From assembly GCA_032119595.1 (NCBI GenBank), contig JAUMBQ010000006.1:1-64000 (forward strand): DNA of 64,000 bases, written 5' to 3'. The position numbers and the translations under genes were made by a program. The stretch comes from JAGIBJ01 sp032119595. GTDB taxonomy: Bacteria > Actinomycetota > Thermoleophilia > Solirubrobacterales > Solirubrobacteraceae. This document shows, piece after piece, positions 11,930 to 19,528 of the stretch (position 1 is the stretch's first letter; every line of letters begins with the position of its first letter). The notes below the pieces were generated by a model that worked only from the letters and a program-made list of their open reading frames with translations, ran no database searches and was not told where the DNA came from.

Positions 11930-12016
11930 GCACCCATGATGCCCCAGGCCGGCCGGCACAGTCGAGCGGCAACGCCGTGCGCAGCGAGGAATCGCGCGCG
12001 TAGACTCTCCTCGGCC

Positions 12017-12901
12017 ATGCCGCCGACGTCGACCACCATCGCCTGCTCGGGCGCCGGCCAGGCCTTCGGCACCTGCGGGGAACTGGCTCAGGGCGTCCTC
12101 CCGGACGGCCGTCGGTTCCATGTGACGTGCCCGATCGACCTGGGGTCGGAGGCTTCGGTACGGGTGCGGCCGGGACCGCGCCTCTCCGTCGTCGCGACGT
12201 GGCAAGACGCCGAGAAGACGGTACGGGCGCTGCGACTCGCCGCGCAGCTCCTAGAACTCGGAAACGTCGAGATCGAGGTCGACCGCACCAGCGCGCTCCC
12301 GCCGGCCAAGGGGATGGCGTCGAGCACCGCCGACATCGTCGCGGCCGTACGCGCGCTCGCGCGCGCCAGCGGTCAAGACATCGACGGCATGACCATGGCC
12401 CGCTTGGCAACGTCGGTGGAGTCGAGCGACGGCGTCATGTTCGATGGCGTTGTCGCGGTGGACCACCACTCCGGTGAACTGCTTCGCCGCTGGGAATGGC
12501 GGCCACGCTTTGTGATTGCCACGTTCGTCCCCGGCGCGTCCCGGCGCACCTCCGACGCCGTCCTGGCTGCACAGCACCGCATCGCTTCTGAGTACGAGAC
12601 GTTGCTGGCTGACATCGATGCCGCCATGCGACGACGGGACATTGCTGCCGTCGCTGCAGCAGCGACCCGCTCAGCCATCTTGAACGAGCCGTTCGTCGCC
12701 AATCCGCTCCTTCCGTTCCTTGCCCCGGTCCTCCCGGCGTTCGACGCGCTCGGCCTTTGCGTCGGGCATTCCGGCACCGTCTGCGGGCTGCTGTTCGAGG
12801 CGGGGTCCGACGGAGATCAGCGAGCGGCCACCGCGGTCGAGCATCTCCTCCCCACGCTCCCGTGCGGAACCACCTCCCTGATTACGCGGACCCCGGGCTG
12901 A
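12017..12901 (+). CDS. GHMP-family kinase, L-threonine kinase (PduX)-like
   Basis: The 294-residue protein has the GHMP phosphate-binding motif PPAKGMASSTADI (95-107) and an N-terminal GTCGELAQG (18-26) typical of PduX, which phosphorylates L-threonine for the aminopropanol arm of cobalamin. Other GHMP kinases (homoserine, mevalonate) lack that N-terminal motif, but substrate is inferred. ATG at 12017 is preceded by TAGACT (12001-12006) only 10 nt upstream and no Shine-Dalgarno, suggesting a leaderless mRNA; an in-frame extension to 11840 overlaps the DUF2625 gene. No other cobalamin gene is in the window. Its 3' end overlaps the convergent methyltransferase gene by 20 bp. Confidence 0.7.
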   Translation: MPPTSTTIACSGAGQAFGTCGELAQGVLPDGRRFHVTCPIDLGSEASVRVRPGPRLSVVATWQDAEKTVRALRLAAQLLELGNVEIEVDRTSALPPAKGMASSTADIVAAVRALARASGQDIDGMTMARLATSVESSDGVMFDGVVAVDHHSGELLRRWEWRPRFVIATFVPGASRRTSDAVLAAQHRIASEYETLLADIDAAMRRRDIAAVAAAATRSAILNEPFVANPLLPFLAPVLPAFDALGLCVGHSGTVCGLLFEAGSDGDQRAATAVEHLLPTLPCGTTSLITRTPG

Positions 12902-13655
12902 CGACGCGCGCCGGTTGCGCGAAGCGCCAGGCATAGAGCACGGCCGCGACCGACGTCGCGAGGTTGAGGCTCGACACCCCGGCCTCCATGGGGATGCGCA
13001 GTCGCGCGTCGGCGCGCTCCAAGAGTGCGCCCGAGAGACCGTCGCGCTCCGTGCCGAACGCCAAGATCGCGCCAGGAGGCAACGACGCCGGTGACAGCTC
13101 GACGCCCTCCGGGTCGATCGCCAGCAGCGGTCGACCACCCGTGTCCGCCGGGAATGCCTCGATCCGTCCGACCGGCATCGCGAAATGCAATCCGGCGGCT
13201 CCGCGCACGGCATCGGGGTGCCACGGGTCGCTCGTCCCAGTCGTCAGCACGGCGGCGGCGCCTGCACAGGCCGCGACCCGAACGCACGCGCCCATGTTTC
13301 CCATCGTGCGCGGGTCCTCCAGGAGCACCACCGGCGAGGCGAGGCCTGCGGCGAGCACCGACGCGAGATCAAACGCCGGGCGCCTGGCAATCGCCATCAC
13401 CGCGGTGCGCGGCGCGCGGGGCGCCATCGCCGCCAAGGCCTCCGGAGCGACCTCCGTACCCGACCCGAGCCGCCCCGCAACGTCAGGCGCGAGTGACGCC
13501 GCGAGTTCAGCCAAGGCCAGAGGCGCACTGGTCACGATCACCTCAAGGTCAGCACCGAACCGAACGGCGTGCTTGAGCGCGTGGAAACCCTCCAGGACGA
13601 CGCGTGATGGATCGCGGCGCGCCTGCTGGAAGCGCTGGACGAGAGGCTCGGACAC
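12882..13655 (-). CDS. TrmH/SpoU family RNA 2'-O-methyltransferase
   Basis: This SPOUT-class enzyme of 257 residues carries the three family motifs: motif 1 EDPRTMGNMGACVRVA (about 112-127), motif 2 ILAFGTERDGLS (about 197-208) and motif 3 IPMEAGVSSLNLATSVAA (about 220-237), which together form the trefoil-knot S-adenosylmethionine site. It probably 2'-O-methylates a nucleotide of 23S rRNA (RlmB-like) or tRNA; the N-terminal domain (about 1-90) is divergent, so the target cannot be given. The start is a GTG (13653-13655) with a weak ribosome binding site. Confidence 0.85.
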   Translation of the reverse strand: MSEPLVQRFQQARRDPSRVVLEGFHALKHAVRFGADLEVIVTSAPLALAELAASLAPDVAGRLGSGTEVAPEALAAMAPRAPRTAVMAIARRPAFDLASVLAAGLASPVVLLEDPRTMGNMGACVRVAACAGAAAVLTTGTSDPWHPDAVRGAAGLHFAMPVGRIEAFPADTGGRPLLAIDPEGVELSPASLPPGAILAFGTERDGLSGALLERADARLRIPMEAGVSSLNLATSVAAVLYAWRFAQPARVVSPGSA

Positions 13656-13686
13656 GCCGCCATCATGACGGCCCAGAAACGAGCGG

Positions 13687-13766
13687 CGGGCGCTGCGACC
13701 TGGAGACCGCAGCGCCCGCTCGCCGATTGGATCGTCCGGGCACGGGACGAGGACCCGCGCCCGGAC
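13687..13766 (-). terminator. Double hairpin terminator after the C25 peptidase gene
   Basis: CGGGCGCTGCG (13687-13697) pairs perfectly with CGCAGCGCCCG (13708-13718). A second stem pairs GTCCGGGC (13734-13741) with GCCCGGAC (13759-13766). On the minus strand the larger stem is followed by CGTTTCTGG. It lies just after the stop at 13779 and also between the two minus-strand transcription units. Confidence 0.7.
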
Positions 13767-13778
13767 GACGTCTGTGGC

Positions 13779-16598
13779 CTAGGGGATGACCTCCCCGCGC
13801 GTGACGTTCACGTCGCAGGACTCAGAGGTCGACGGCGCAACGGTCTCGCTGCCAGCAAAGGCCGACTGGACCTTCCAGGTGCCAAAGCCGCTCTGGGTCG
13901 GGACGTGCGCGGCCGTGAACTTGCCGGCTTCGTCGGTCTTGACCGTCTGCTCGACCGCAGGCCGCGGTGCGGCACCGACCGTCGCAGGCGGCGTGAAGGT
14001 GACGTTCACCTCGGCCCCGGCAGCGGCGCCGAGCAGCTGGCCGGTCACCGTCATCGGGTCGTCGTACTGCACGGCCTTCGGGCAGGTCTGCGAGAGCGTG
14101 CTCGCGGCCCGATCACTCGGCACCGTCAGCGTCACCGGCGGGTCGTCGGTCGGGGCATCGATCACGACGCTCAGCTCGTTCGGGCGGACCGAGCCGTCCC
14201 CGAAGATCGCCGGAACCGTGGCCGCGCCGTCGACCACGAGGGCCTGGCCGACGACATCGCCGCCCTTGCGCAGACCGATGGTCTGGCCGTTGAGTTCCCC
14301 AGGCAGGCCGGCGAGGACCACCTGGTAGTTCGGGTTGATCTCCTCCGGCGGCGGGCCGGGCAGCCCGCGGCGCTCGTACTTGAGCACGAGGCCCGGGAAT
14401 GGGAACGGGAACCGGAACTTCGAACCACCACGCATGCGCATGGTCGGATCGCCGAACAGGTGCCAAATACGCATCTCAAACAGCGTGCTGCCATCACTGG
14501 CCGCCGGCGCCAGTCCATTCAGTCGCATCTTGCCGTGCACCAGCGCGTCGCCGAGACGCTGCGCCTGAGCGGGCCCCTCGGACGGGAGCACCGACGGCAG
14601 CAGCGCGTCAACGAAGCCGAACCCGAGCTGCGTGTTGTGCCAGGACGGGCTGTCCTCGGTGTCACCGAAGACCGCCACGGCGCCGCCGCCCGGCCGCACC
14701 AGCGACCGCGTCGCAAACGACGTGTCGTCGCGGTCATACGCACCGCTGGAGCAGTTGATCGACATCATCACCGGCAGCGCCGTGTTGGTCAGGGCTTCGA
14801 CATTGGCGGTCGTGAACCCGGGCGTACCCCAGCCATCCGACCAGCCGTGGTCGCGATGGATCGCGAGGAAGACCCCGTCGTTCCACGCGGTCGTGACCTG
14901 CACGCCGGTGCCGTTCCAACCGAAGCCGGGCTTCTTCAGTGACGCCGGCAGCGGCGTGCCGTCGTTGAAGAAGCGCGGATCGCTGTTCGCCGGAGCCGGG
15001 TCCTCGCCGTAGACACGGGTGACGGAGAGGCCGCGGGCCTCCAGTCCCTTGGAGACGGTCTCCCCGAACTGCGCGAACGTGCGGTCTTCTCGACCGTCGT
15101 TGTTGTCGTCCTGGAACTGGGCCGCGACCAGCGCGCGCTGGCCGACTCCCGCGGGAAGCGGGTTGGTCTCGTACGCGATGATCTTGTCGATCGCGGTGCC
15201 GACCTCGGCATCGTCCTTGCCTGGGATACGGCCGGAGGCGATGTCGGGCAGGTTGTCGGCGTCGTTGGACAGGGCATACGGCAGGTCGGACGTGGCGCCG
15301 CTGATCTCAAACGTCGGCACGAGTTCGTCGTTGCCGACCATCAGGAGGTAGCCGGGCCGCACGCAGAAGAGACGGGTGACGTGGCTACGAACGAACGCCT
15401 GAATCTCGCTCGCCGTCGTCCCGGCCCTCCCAGCGCCCGCACCGGTCTCGTAGACGCGCGTGCGAATGCCAGCCAGGTTACGCGCGACGGACAGGCGATC
15501 CGCCGAAGCGCGGGTCGAGGGGTTCGTGATGATCAGGAACTCCTCGCCGCACGGACGAGGAATGAACTTGCGCTCCACGTAGAGCTTGCTGATGAGGTCG
15601 CCGTTCATCACGCCGCTAGCAAGCGACATCCCGAACTTGTCCCAGGGGCCACCGCCGCCGTCAGCCCCGAAGCCGGAGCCGCCCTTGAACGACAGCTTGA
15701 TGTCGACCGACCGGTGCACCTGGAGCGTCTTCTTGCGCGGGTCGTACTGCGCAAGCGGGATCTGCAGGGTCGCGATCGACAGGCCGCGCGCACTGCCGAC
15801 GACGGAAGCGTCGGCCGGCTTGGCCGGGAAGATCCCGCCCTTATACGCGTCGCCTGGGCCGACGAACTTGCCATCCATGAAGGCACCGGCGCGGAAGTTC
15901 GGCGCTGGGGTGTCGCTGCCGGCGTCAACCGGATCTGGCTGCGCAGGCACGACGTCGACGCCTGGCAGGGTGTACGACGCCCCAGCGACGGCCGTCGCCT
16001 CAAGCGTCGCGCCGTCGGGCACGGCCACTGAATAGGCCGCCACGGGGATCGCCGGCTGACCGGGAAGCTGCGGCGCATCGGTGCCCTTGGCCGACAGTTC
16101 CGTCCAGAGCTTGCCGCCACGATCGACCGAGCTGAGGTTCACCTCTGGGAGCTTCACGCTCACGTCGAGGCCGTCGGCGGCGCTCCGTCCGATGGCCGGC
16201 GTCGCTTCGAGGACCGTGGCCGGTCCGGCGCCGCCGCCGCAGGCTGCGGCGCGCTTGCTGCGCAGCAGGCGCTGACTCAGCGCGAGAGCACGGGCGTCCG
16301 TCGAGACGGCCCTCTTGCGGCTGCTCTTGGGCAGCTTCTGGACCGCTCCGCGGTAGAGGTTGATCGTCTTGATCGCCTCGCATGGCTGCTTGGCCTGCTG
16401 CGACTTGATCCGGTTCGCCAGCACGATGAGCCGTGCCCGCTTCGGGGTCTTCTTGCTCAGGGCCTTGGTGCTGCTGACCAGGGCCCTGGACTCACTTGCC
16501 GCGGTTGGTGCCTTGGCCGGTGCAGCGCTCGCGGGACCCGCACCGAGCGGGATCACCGCCATCGCCACCACCGAGGCCGTCAGGACTTGTCGTCTCAT
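13779..16598 (-). CDS. Secreted C25 (gingipain-type) cysteine peptidase
   Basis: AAGGAG precedes the ATG at 16596-16598. The 939-residue product has a signal peptide (GPASA-APA, residue 26), a helical Lys/Arg-rich pro-region (about 30-120), a beta-rich propeptide domain (about 130-330), a catalytic domain (about 345-720) and C-terminal Ig-like domains (about 750-939). The catalytic His is His584 in the RDHG turn and the nucleophile Cys616 in INCSSG, matching peptidase family C25 of clan CD. The FLIITNPS and GYLLMVGND strands fit the gingipain fold. It is probably exported, self-processed and active on surface or environmental proteins. Gingipains are best known from Bacteroidetes secreted by type IX; no type IX C-terminal signal is evident here. 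Confidence 0.82.
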   Translation of the reverse strand: MRRQVLTASVVAMAVIPLGAGPASAAPAKAPTAASESRALVSSTKALSKKTPKRARLIVLANRIKSQQAKQPCEAIKTINLYRGAVQKLPKSSRKRAVSTDARALALSQRLLRSKRAAACGGGAGPATVLEATPAIGRSAADGLDVSVKLPEVNLSSVDRGGKLWTELSAKGTDAPQLPGQPAIPVAAYSVAVPDGATLEATAVAGASYTLPGVDVVPAQPDPVDAGSDTPAPNFRAGAFMDGKFVGPGDAYKGGIFPAKPADASVVGSARGLSIATLQIPLAQYDPRKKTLQVHRSVDIKLSFKGGSGFGADGGGGPWDKFGMSLASGVMNGDLISKLYVERKFIPRPCGEEFLIITNPSTRASADRLSVARNLAGIRTRVYETGAGAGRAGTTASEIQAFVRSHVTRLFCVRPGYLLMVGNDELVPTFEISGATSDLPYALSNDADNLPDIASGRIPGKDDAEVGTAIDKIIAYETNPLPAGVGQRALVAAQFQDDNNDGREDRTFAQFGETVSKGLEARGLSVTRVYGEDPAPANSDPRFFNDGTPLPASLKKPGFGWNGTGVQVTTAWNDGVFLAIHRDHGWSDGWGTPGFTTANVEALTNTALPVMMSINCSSGAYDRDDTSFATRSLVRPGGGAVAVFGDTEDSPSWHNTQLGFGFVDALLPSVLPSEGPAQAQRLGDALVHGKMRLNGLAPAASDGSTLFEMRIWHLFGDPTMRMRGGSKFRFPFPFPGLVLKYERRGLPGPPPEEINPNYQVVLAGLPGELNGQTIGLRKGGDVVGQALVVDGAATVPAIFGDGSVRPNELSVVIDAPTDDPPVTLTVPSDRAASTLSQTCPKAVQYDDPMTVTGQLLGAAAGAEVNVTFTPPATVGAAPRPAVEQTVKTDEAGKFTAAHVPTQSGFGTWKVQSAFAGSETVAPSTSESCDVNVTRGEVIP

Positions 16599-16681
16599 GT
16601 TCGTGTTCTCCTTTGACGCTCAGCAGGACACGTGCGGAGCGAACTCGGACGCTAAATCCGCAGGCGAAGGAGCGCCAACAC

Positions 16682-16709
16682 ACCGCGTGCCGGTCTCCCG
16701 GCACGCGGT
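16682..16709 (-). terminator. 12-bp hairpin after the DyP gene
   Basis: ACCGCGTGCCGG (16682-16693) and CCGGCACGCGGT (16698-16709) form a perfect 12-bp stem with a TCTC loop, 55 bp after the DyP stop codon and 84 bp before the C25 peptidase start. No strong T-tract follows, but position and stability suit a terminator for the DyP operon. Confidence 0.6.
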
Positions 16710-16763
16710 ATTTGAACCGAAGATGACTTCGCGGCCAGCGACCGCGACGACCAGGTGCTCGGG

Positions 16764-18185
16764 TTAGCTCACGTCCCCGGCGCCGAGCGCGCGGAGGGCC
16801 GCGATGCCCGGGACGAAGAGGTACTCCCCGCCCTTGGTCGAGACGAACGGCGGCTGCGGCGACAGGTAGAACGGCTGCTCACCCTGGATCACCATGCTGC
16901 GTTCGGTGTCGTCCTCGCCGCCCATGAGGTAGTCGGAGTCGTGGCCGAGGCCGAACACGTTGCCGTCGTTGAGCCATTGCACTTGGATCGCCTCGAACTG
17001 GCGCGAGATGCTCGCGTTGAAGGCGATGAACACGAGGCCGCGGTCCTTGCCATCGTCCTTCGTGGCGTCCGCCGGGAGCGGTGGGCCGTACGGCATACCG
17101 CGCCGAATGATGCGGTGGCGGAACGACAAGGCGCCGTCCCATCCGAGCGCGTCGCGCGGATTGGAGCGGCGCACGTGGGCGCCGATCGGACACTTCCCGC
17201 CGGACTCGTCGTCGTCCATGAACCGGAAGTCGTTGGCGCCCTCGGCCTTGCCGTCGAACTCGCCGGCCGGTGGTGCGTCGGGATACTCAACCAGCGGCGC
17301 GCCGTTGTCCCAGCGCCCGACGATCTTGGCTCGCAGCTTGGCTTCGTCGCCGCCCTCGTATCGCTCGGCCGCGGCCGCGACGGTCTGGCGGAAGCGTCCG
17401 ACGTCCTGCTTCAGCTTGCGCCACACCATGTACGTGCCGCTCTTGCCCAGCGGGTCGTCCGGGGCGCTTGGCAACGCCTTTTCCGGATCGTCTCGGGTGT
17501 CCTCGTCCGGATAGCCGAGGATGAACTCGCCGGGTGCCAGGGCCCGCCACCGGCCGAACATCTGCGGCACGCCACCGCCGCGTGCCTTGTCGTCGGTGAC
17601 ACCTTCGATCGCCGGTTGAGCGAAGCCGTCTGCGAAGCCGAAGTGCTCGCGTTGGCCAGTCAGCAGATTCGCCGGCTCTTCGTCGGCGATGGCGTGGCCG
17701 AAGGTCGACTTGATCGACGTGCGCAGGGGCGCGAGCGCCGCCTTGAGGTCGTCCTGCGTGAGCGCATTGACCGTGACGAGGACGTGCGCGCGGCCGTCCT
17801 GGAACCACGGCTCCCAGTGGTCCGGGTGGTTGCGGCCGATGTCTCCCAGCCGCAGGTGGCGATCCTTCATCCCCTGCCGGAACTCGCTGCTGAATGACGC
17901 GATCACATCGTCGCGCACGCCGAGGGCCTTCAGCCCGTGCACGGTGAGCGCCACGTTGAGGTGGTGCGAAGGCTTTCCGCTCTTCCACGGCGCCGCGTTC
18001 GTGACCTGTTCCGCGAGGCTTGCGATGAACTCGCGGCCCGCCTTCGGTCCGCCGCTCAGCGTGACCCAGACGTAGGTGGTGCAGTCGTAGTCGTTGCCGT
18101 ACGCGCGGAGGATGTCGCCCTGGATGTCGGTCAGGTCCAGCACGCTGCTGGGCGCCTGCGCACGGCGGTCGTCGGTCTTGGTCAT
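16764..18185 (-). CDS. Dye-decolorizing (DyP-type) heme peroxidase
   Basis: The 473-residue protein has the DyP signature GFADG (183-187, with the distal Asp186), the proximal heme ligand His337 in CPIGAHVRRSNPRD and the catalytic Arg segment RHRIIRRG (356-363). Length and the large insert before the His suggest the longer DyP classes. DyP enzymes oxidise dyes, phenols or Mn with H2O2 in a ferredoxin-like (dimeric alpha+beta barrel) fold. No Tat or Sec signal is visible at the N-terminus, so it is probably cytoplasmic or packaged, although no encapsulin gene is near. Its ATG overlaps the stop of the upstream gene (ATGA), making it the last gene of a three-gene operon. Confidence 0.92.
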   Translation of the reverse strand: MTKTDDRRAQAPSSVLDLTDIQGDILRAYGNDYDCTTYVWVTLSGGPKAGREFIASLAEQVTNAAPWKSGKPSHHLNVALTVHGLKALGVRDDVIASFSSEFRQGMKDRHLRLGDIGRNHPDHWEPWFQDGRAHVLVTVNALTQDDLKAALAPLRTSIKSTFGHAIADEEPANLLTGQREHFGFADGFAQPAIEGVTDDKARGGGVPQMFGRWRALAPGEFILGYPDEDTRDDPEKALPSAPDDPLGKSGTYMVWRKLKQDVGRFRQTVAAAAERYEGGDEAKLRAKIVGRWDNGAPLVEYPDAPPAGEFDGKAEGANDFRFMDDDESGGKCPIGAHVRRSNPRDALGWDGALSFRHRIIRRGMPYGPPLPADATKDDGKDRGLVFIAFNASISRQFEAIQVQWLNDGNVFGLGHDSDYLMGGEDDTERSMVIQGEQPFYLSPQPPFVSTKGGEYLFVPGIAALRALGAGDVS

Positions 18186-18826
18186 TTGCTTCCGAAGTGG
18201 TCGAGGAACTGCCGCTGGAGCTCTTCAGGCGCGAGCTGGTGCTTGCGCACGGCGAGCGCGCGGAGGTCGTCTTGGGCCTTGAGCATCCGCCGCACTTCGG
18301 GCACCGTCGTGTGCGGATACGCGGCGTAGAAGAAGCCAGAGTCGATCTGGTTGTGCAGCAGGTACCGCTTCACATCAGCCGGGGCATCGACCTCGATGCC
18401 GATGCAGTGGCTCCAGACCTCTTTGATCTCCGGCGCGAGCTCGTCGATCATCTCGTCCAGGTAGGAGTCGCGGTCGCCATCGAAGCAGGCCGAGAAGATC
18501 AGGAACTGGCACTCCAGGTCGTCTTCGTCGGCCGGCTGGAAGTCGGTGCCGTTGTCGAAGTTCTCGAGGATCACCCAGCGCGCGAAGTGCGTCCGGGTCA
18601 CGCGCGCAAATGGGCTCTCCTTGCGCTTGTCGATCTTGGCGAGCGTCTTGCGAAGCTCGGCCTCTTTGCCGGGGTAGATCGGGCAGAGCGCGAGGAAGGC
18701 GTAGGCCTGGCCATTGCGGTTCGTGTCGATGATCGCCGTGGCGGTGTCGATGAGCTGTCGGCCGAATTCGACAGGCCCCGGGATCGGGAGGTCCGCCGGG
18801 CCGGGGATCGGGAGTTTCAGAAGCAT
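18182..18826 (-). CDS. DyP-operon protein 2, dimeric alpha+beta barrel-like
   Basis: The true start is the ATG at 18824-18826, which overlaps the end of the upstream gene by 10 nt; the longer open frame to 19330 is an out-of-frame artefact over that gene. The 214-residue product is related to the product of 18817-19437: both have an HFARW motif in a predicted strand (THFARWVILENFDNG here), a strand ending in an F-[ND]-G turn (FSACFDGDRDSYLDEM) and a FYAAYP motif near the C-terminus. These fit a ferredoxin-like fold of the kind that builds DyP barrels, but no heme ligand is apparent. It may assist or complex with the peroxidase; this is inferred from coupling alone. Confidence 0.8.
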   Translation of the reverse strand: MLLKLPIPGPADLPIPGPVEFGRQLIDTATAIIDTNRNGQAYAFLALCPIYPGKEAELRKTLAKIDKRKESPFARVTRTHFARWVILENFDNGTDFQPADEDDLECQFLIFSACFDGDRDSYLDEMIDELAPEIKEVWSHCIGIEVDAPADVKRYLLHNQIDSGFFYAAYPHTTVPEVRRMLKAQDDLRALAVRKHQLAPEELQRQFLDHFGSK

Positions 18827-19437
18827 CGCTGCGCCTTTGCCAGGAGTTCGTCGAAGGCCACGGCGAACTCGTCGGGAGTGAGGTCCTTGGCGCGGGCGCG
18901 CAAGCCGTCGAGGTGGCCGTCGAGTTCGATCGACTGGTTCACCATCGTCACGGTGGCCGCCGGGTACGCCGCGTAGAAGTGGCTGGCCACGAGCCGGTGG
19001 TCGCTGGTCTGGATGTACTTCTTGAAGGGCGCCGTGGGCACCGCGCCCGGGAAGCCATACGAACTCCCCCAGAACAGCGCCATGCCGGGCCGCAGCACGT
19101 AGGAGAACGCGTCGATGTACTCCTCCCAGCCGCCGTTGAAGTTGCTCTCGAAGTACATGTGCGGGTGCCGCAGCTTCTGCCTGGGCTGCGGCGCGCCGTT
19201 GTATGGCAGCTCGGTGACGAGCGACCATCGAGCGAAGTGGATGAACGACAGCCGCTGCAACCAGAGCAGCGTCTGCGGGAGCAGCTTGGGCTCCAGGAAG
19301 GCAACACTCCTCAGCCATGGGACGCCCCATCGCTTGACGGTGCTGAAGACGGTGATTGCGATCGCTTGGCCGTTGACGTTCCCCGGCGGCGTGCCGGTTC
19401 CCGTCTCAGGCCCTGGCGAATTACCGGAAGGGCTCAT
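18817..19437 (-). CDS. DyP-operon protein 1, paralogue of protein 2
   Basis: First gene of the DyP operon, 206 residues. It carries IHFARWSLVTELPYNG, YFESNFNGGWEEYIDAF and FYAAYPAATV, matching blocks of the next gene in the same order. The N-terminal 30 residues are Gly/Pro-rich and probably disordered; a hydrophobic stretch WGVPWLRSVAFLEPKLLP could sit at a membrane or partner surface. No signal peptide is evident. Two diverged copies beside a DyP peroxidase suggest a heteromeric assembly of ferredoxin-like subunits. Function unknown. Confidence 0.8.
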   Translation of the reverse strand: MSPSGNSPGPETGTGTPPGNVNGQAIAITVFSTVKRWGVPWLRSVAFLEPKLLPQTLLWLQRLSFIHFARWSLVTELPYNGAPQPRQKLRHPHMYFESNFNGGWEEYIDAFSYVLRPGMALFWGSSYGFPGAVPTAPFKKYIQTSDHRLVASHFYAAYPAATVTMVNQSIELDGHLDGLRARAKDLTPDEFAVAFDELLAKAQRCF

Positions 19438-19446
19438 GGCGCGTCA

Positions 19447-19476
19447 ACGCTACGACGCGGGGACTCACACCGTCAA
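19447..19476 (-). promoter_or_regulatory. Promoter of the DyP operon
   Basis: TTGACG (19471-19476) and TAGCGT (19447-19452) are separated by 18 nt on the minus strand. The -10 ends 9 nt before the ATG at 19437, so the transcript would have almost no leader. Confidence 0.55.
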
Positions 19477-19528
19477 ACGCCCTCTTTGATGCACTGGAAA
19501 CCCGCAGCATTCGAAACGGCTTGCGCGC

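Noticed and set aside
11840..12016. Longer N-terminus for the PduX-like kinase
   Set aside because: It overlaps the DUF2625 start region in antisense and precedes the conserved GTCGELAQG motif with unrelated sequence.
11930..12016. Cobalamin riboswitch before the PduX-like gene
   Set aside because: The gap is only 87 bp and contains no B12-box-like sequence.
18827..19330. N-terminal extension of DyP-operon protein 2
   Set aside because: It runs out of frame over the first operon gene and has shadow composition; the ATG at 18826 gives the conserved product.
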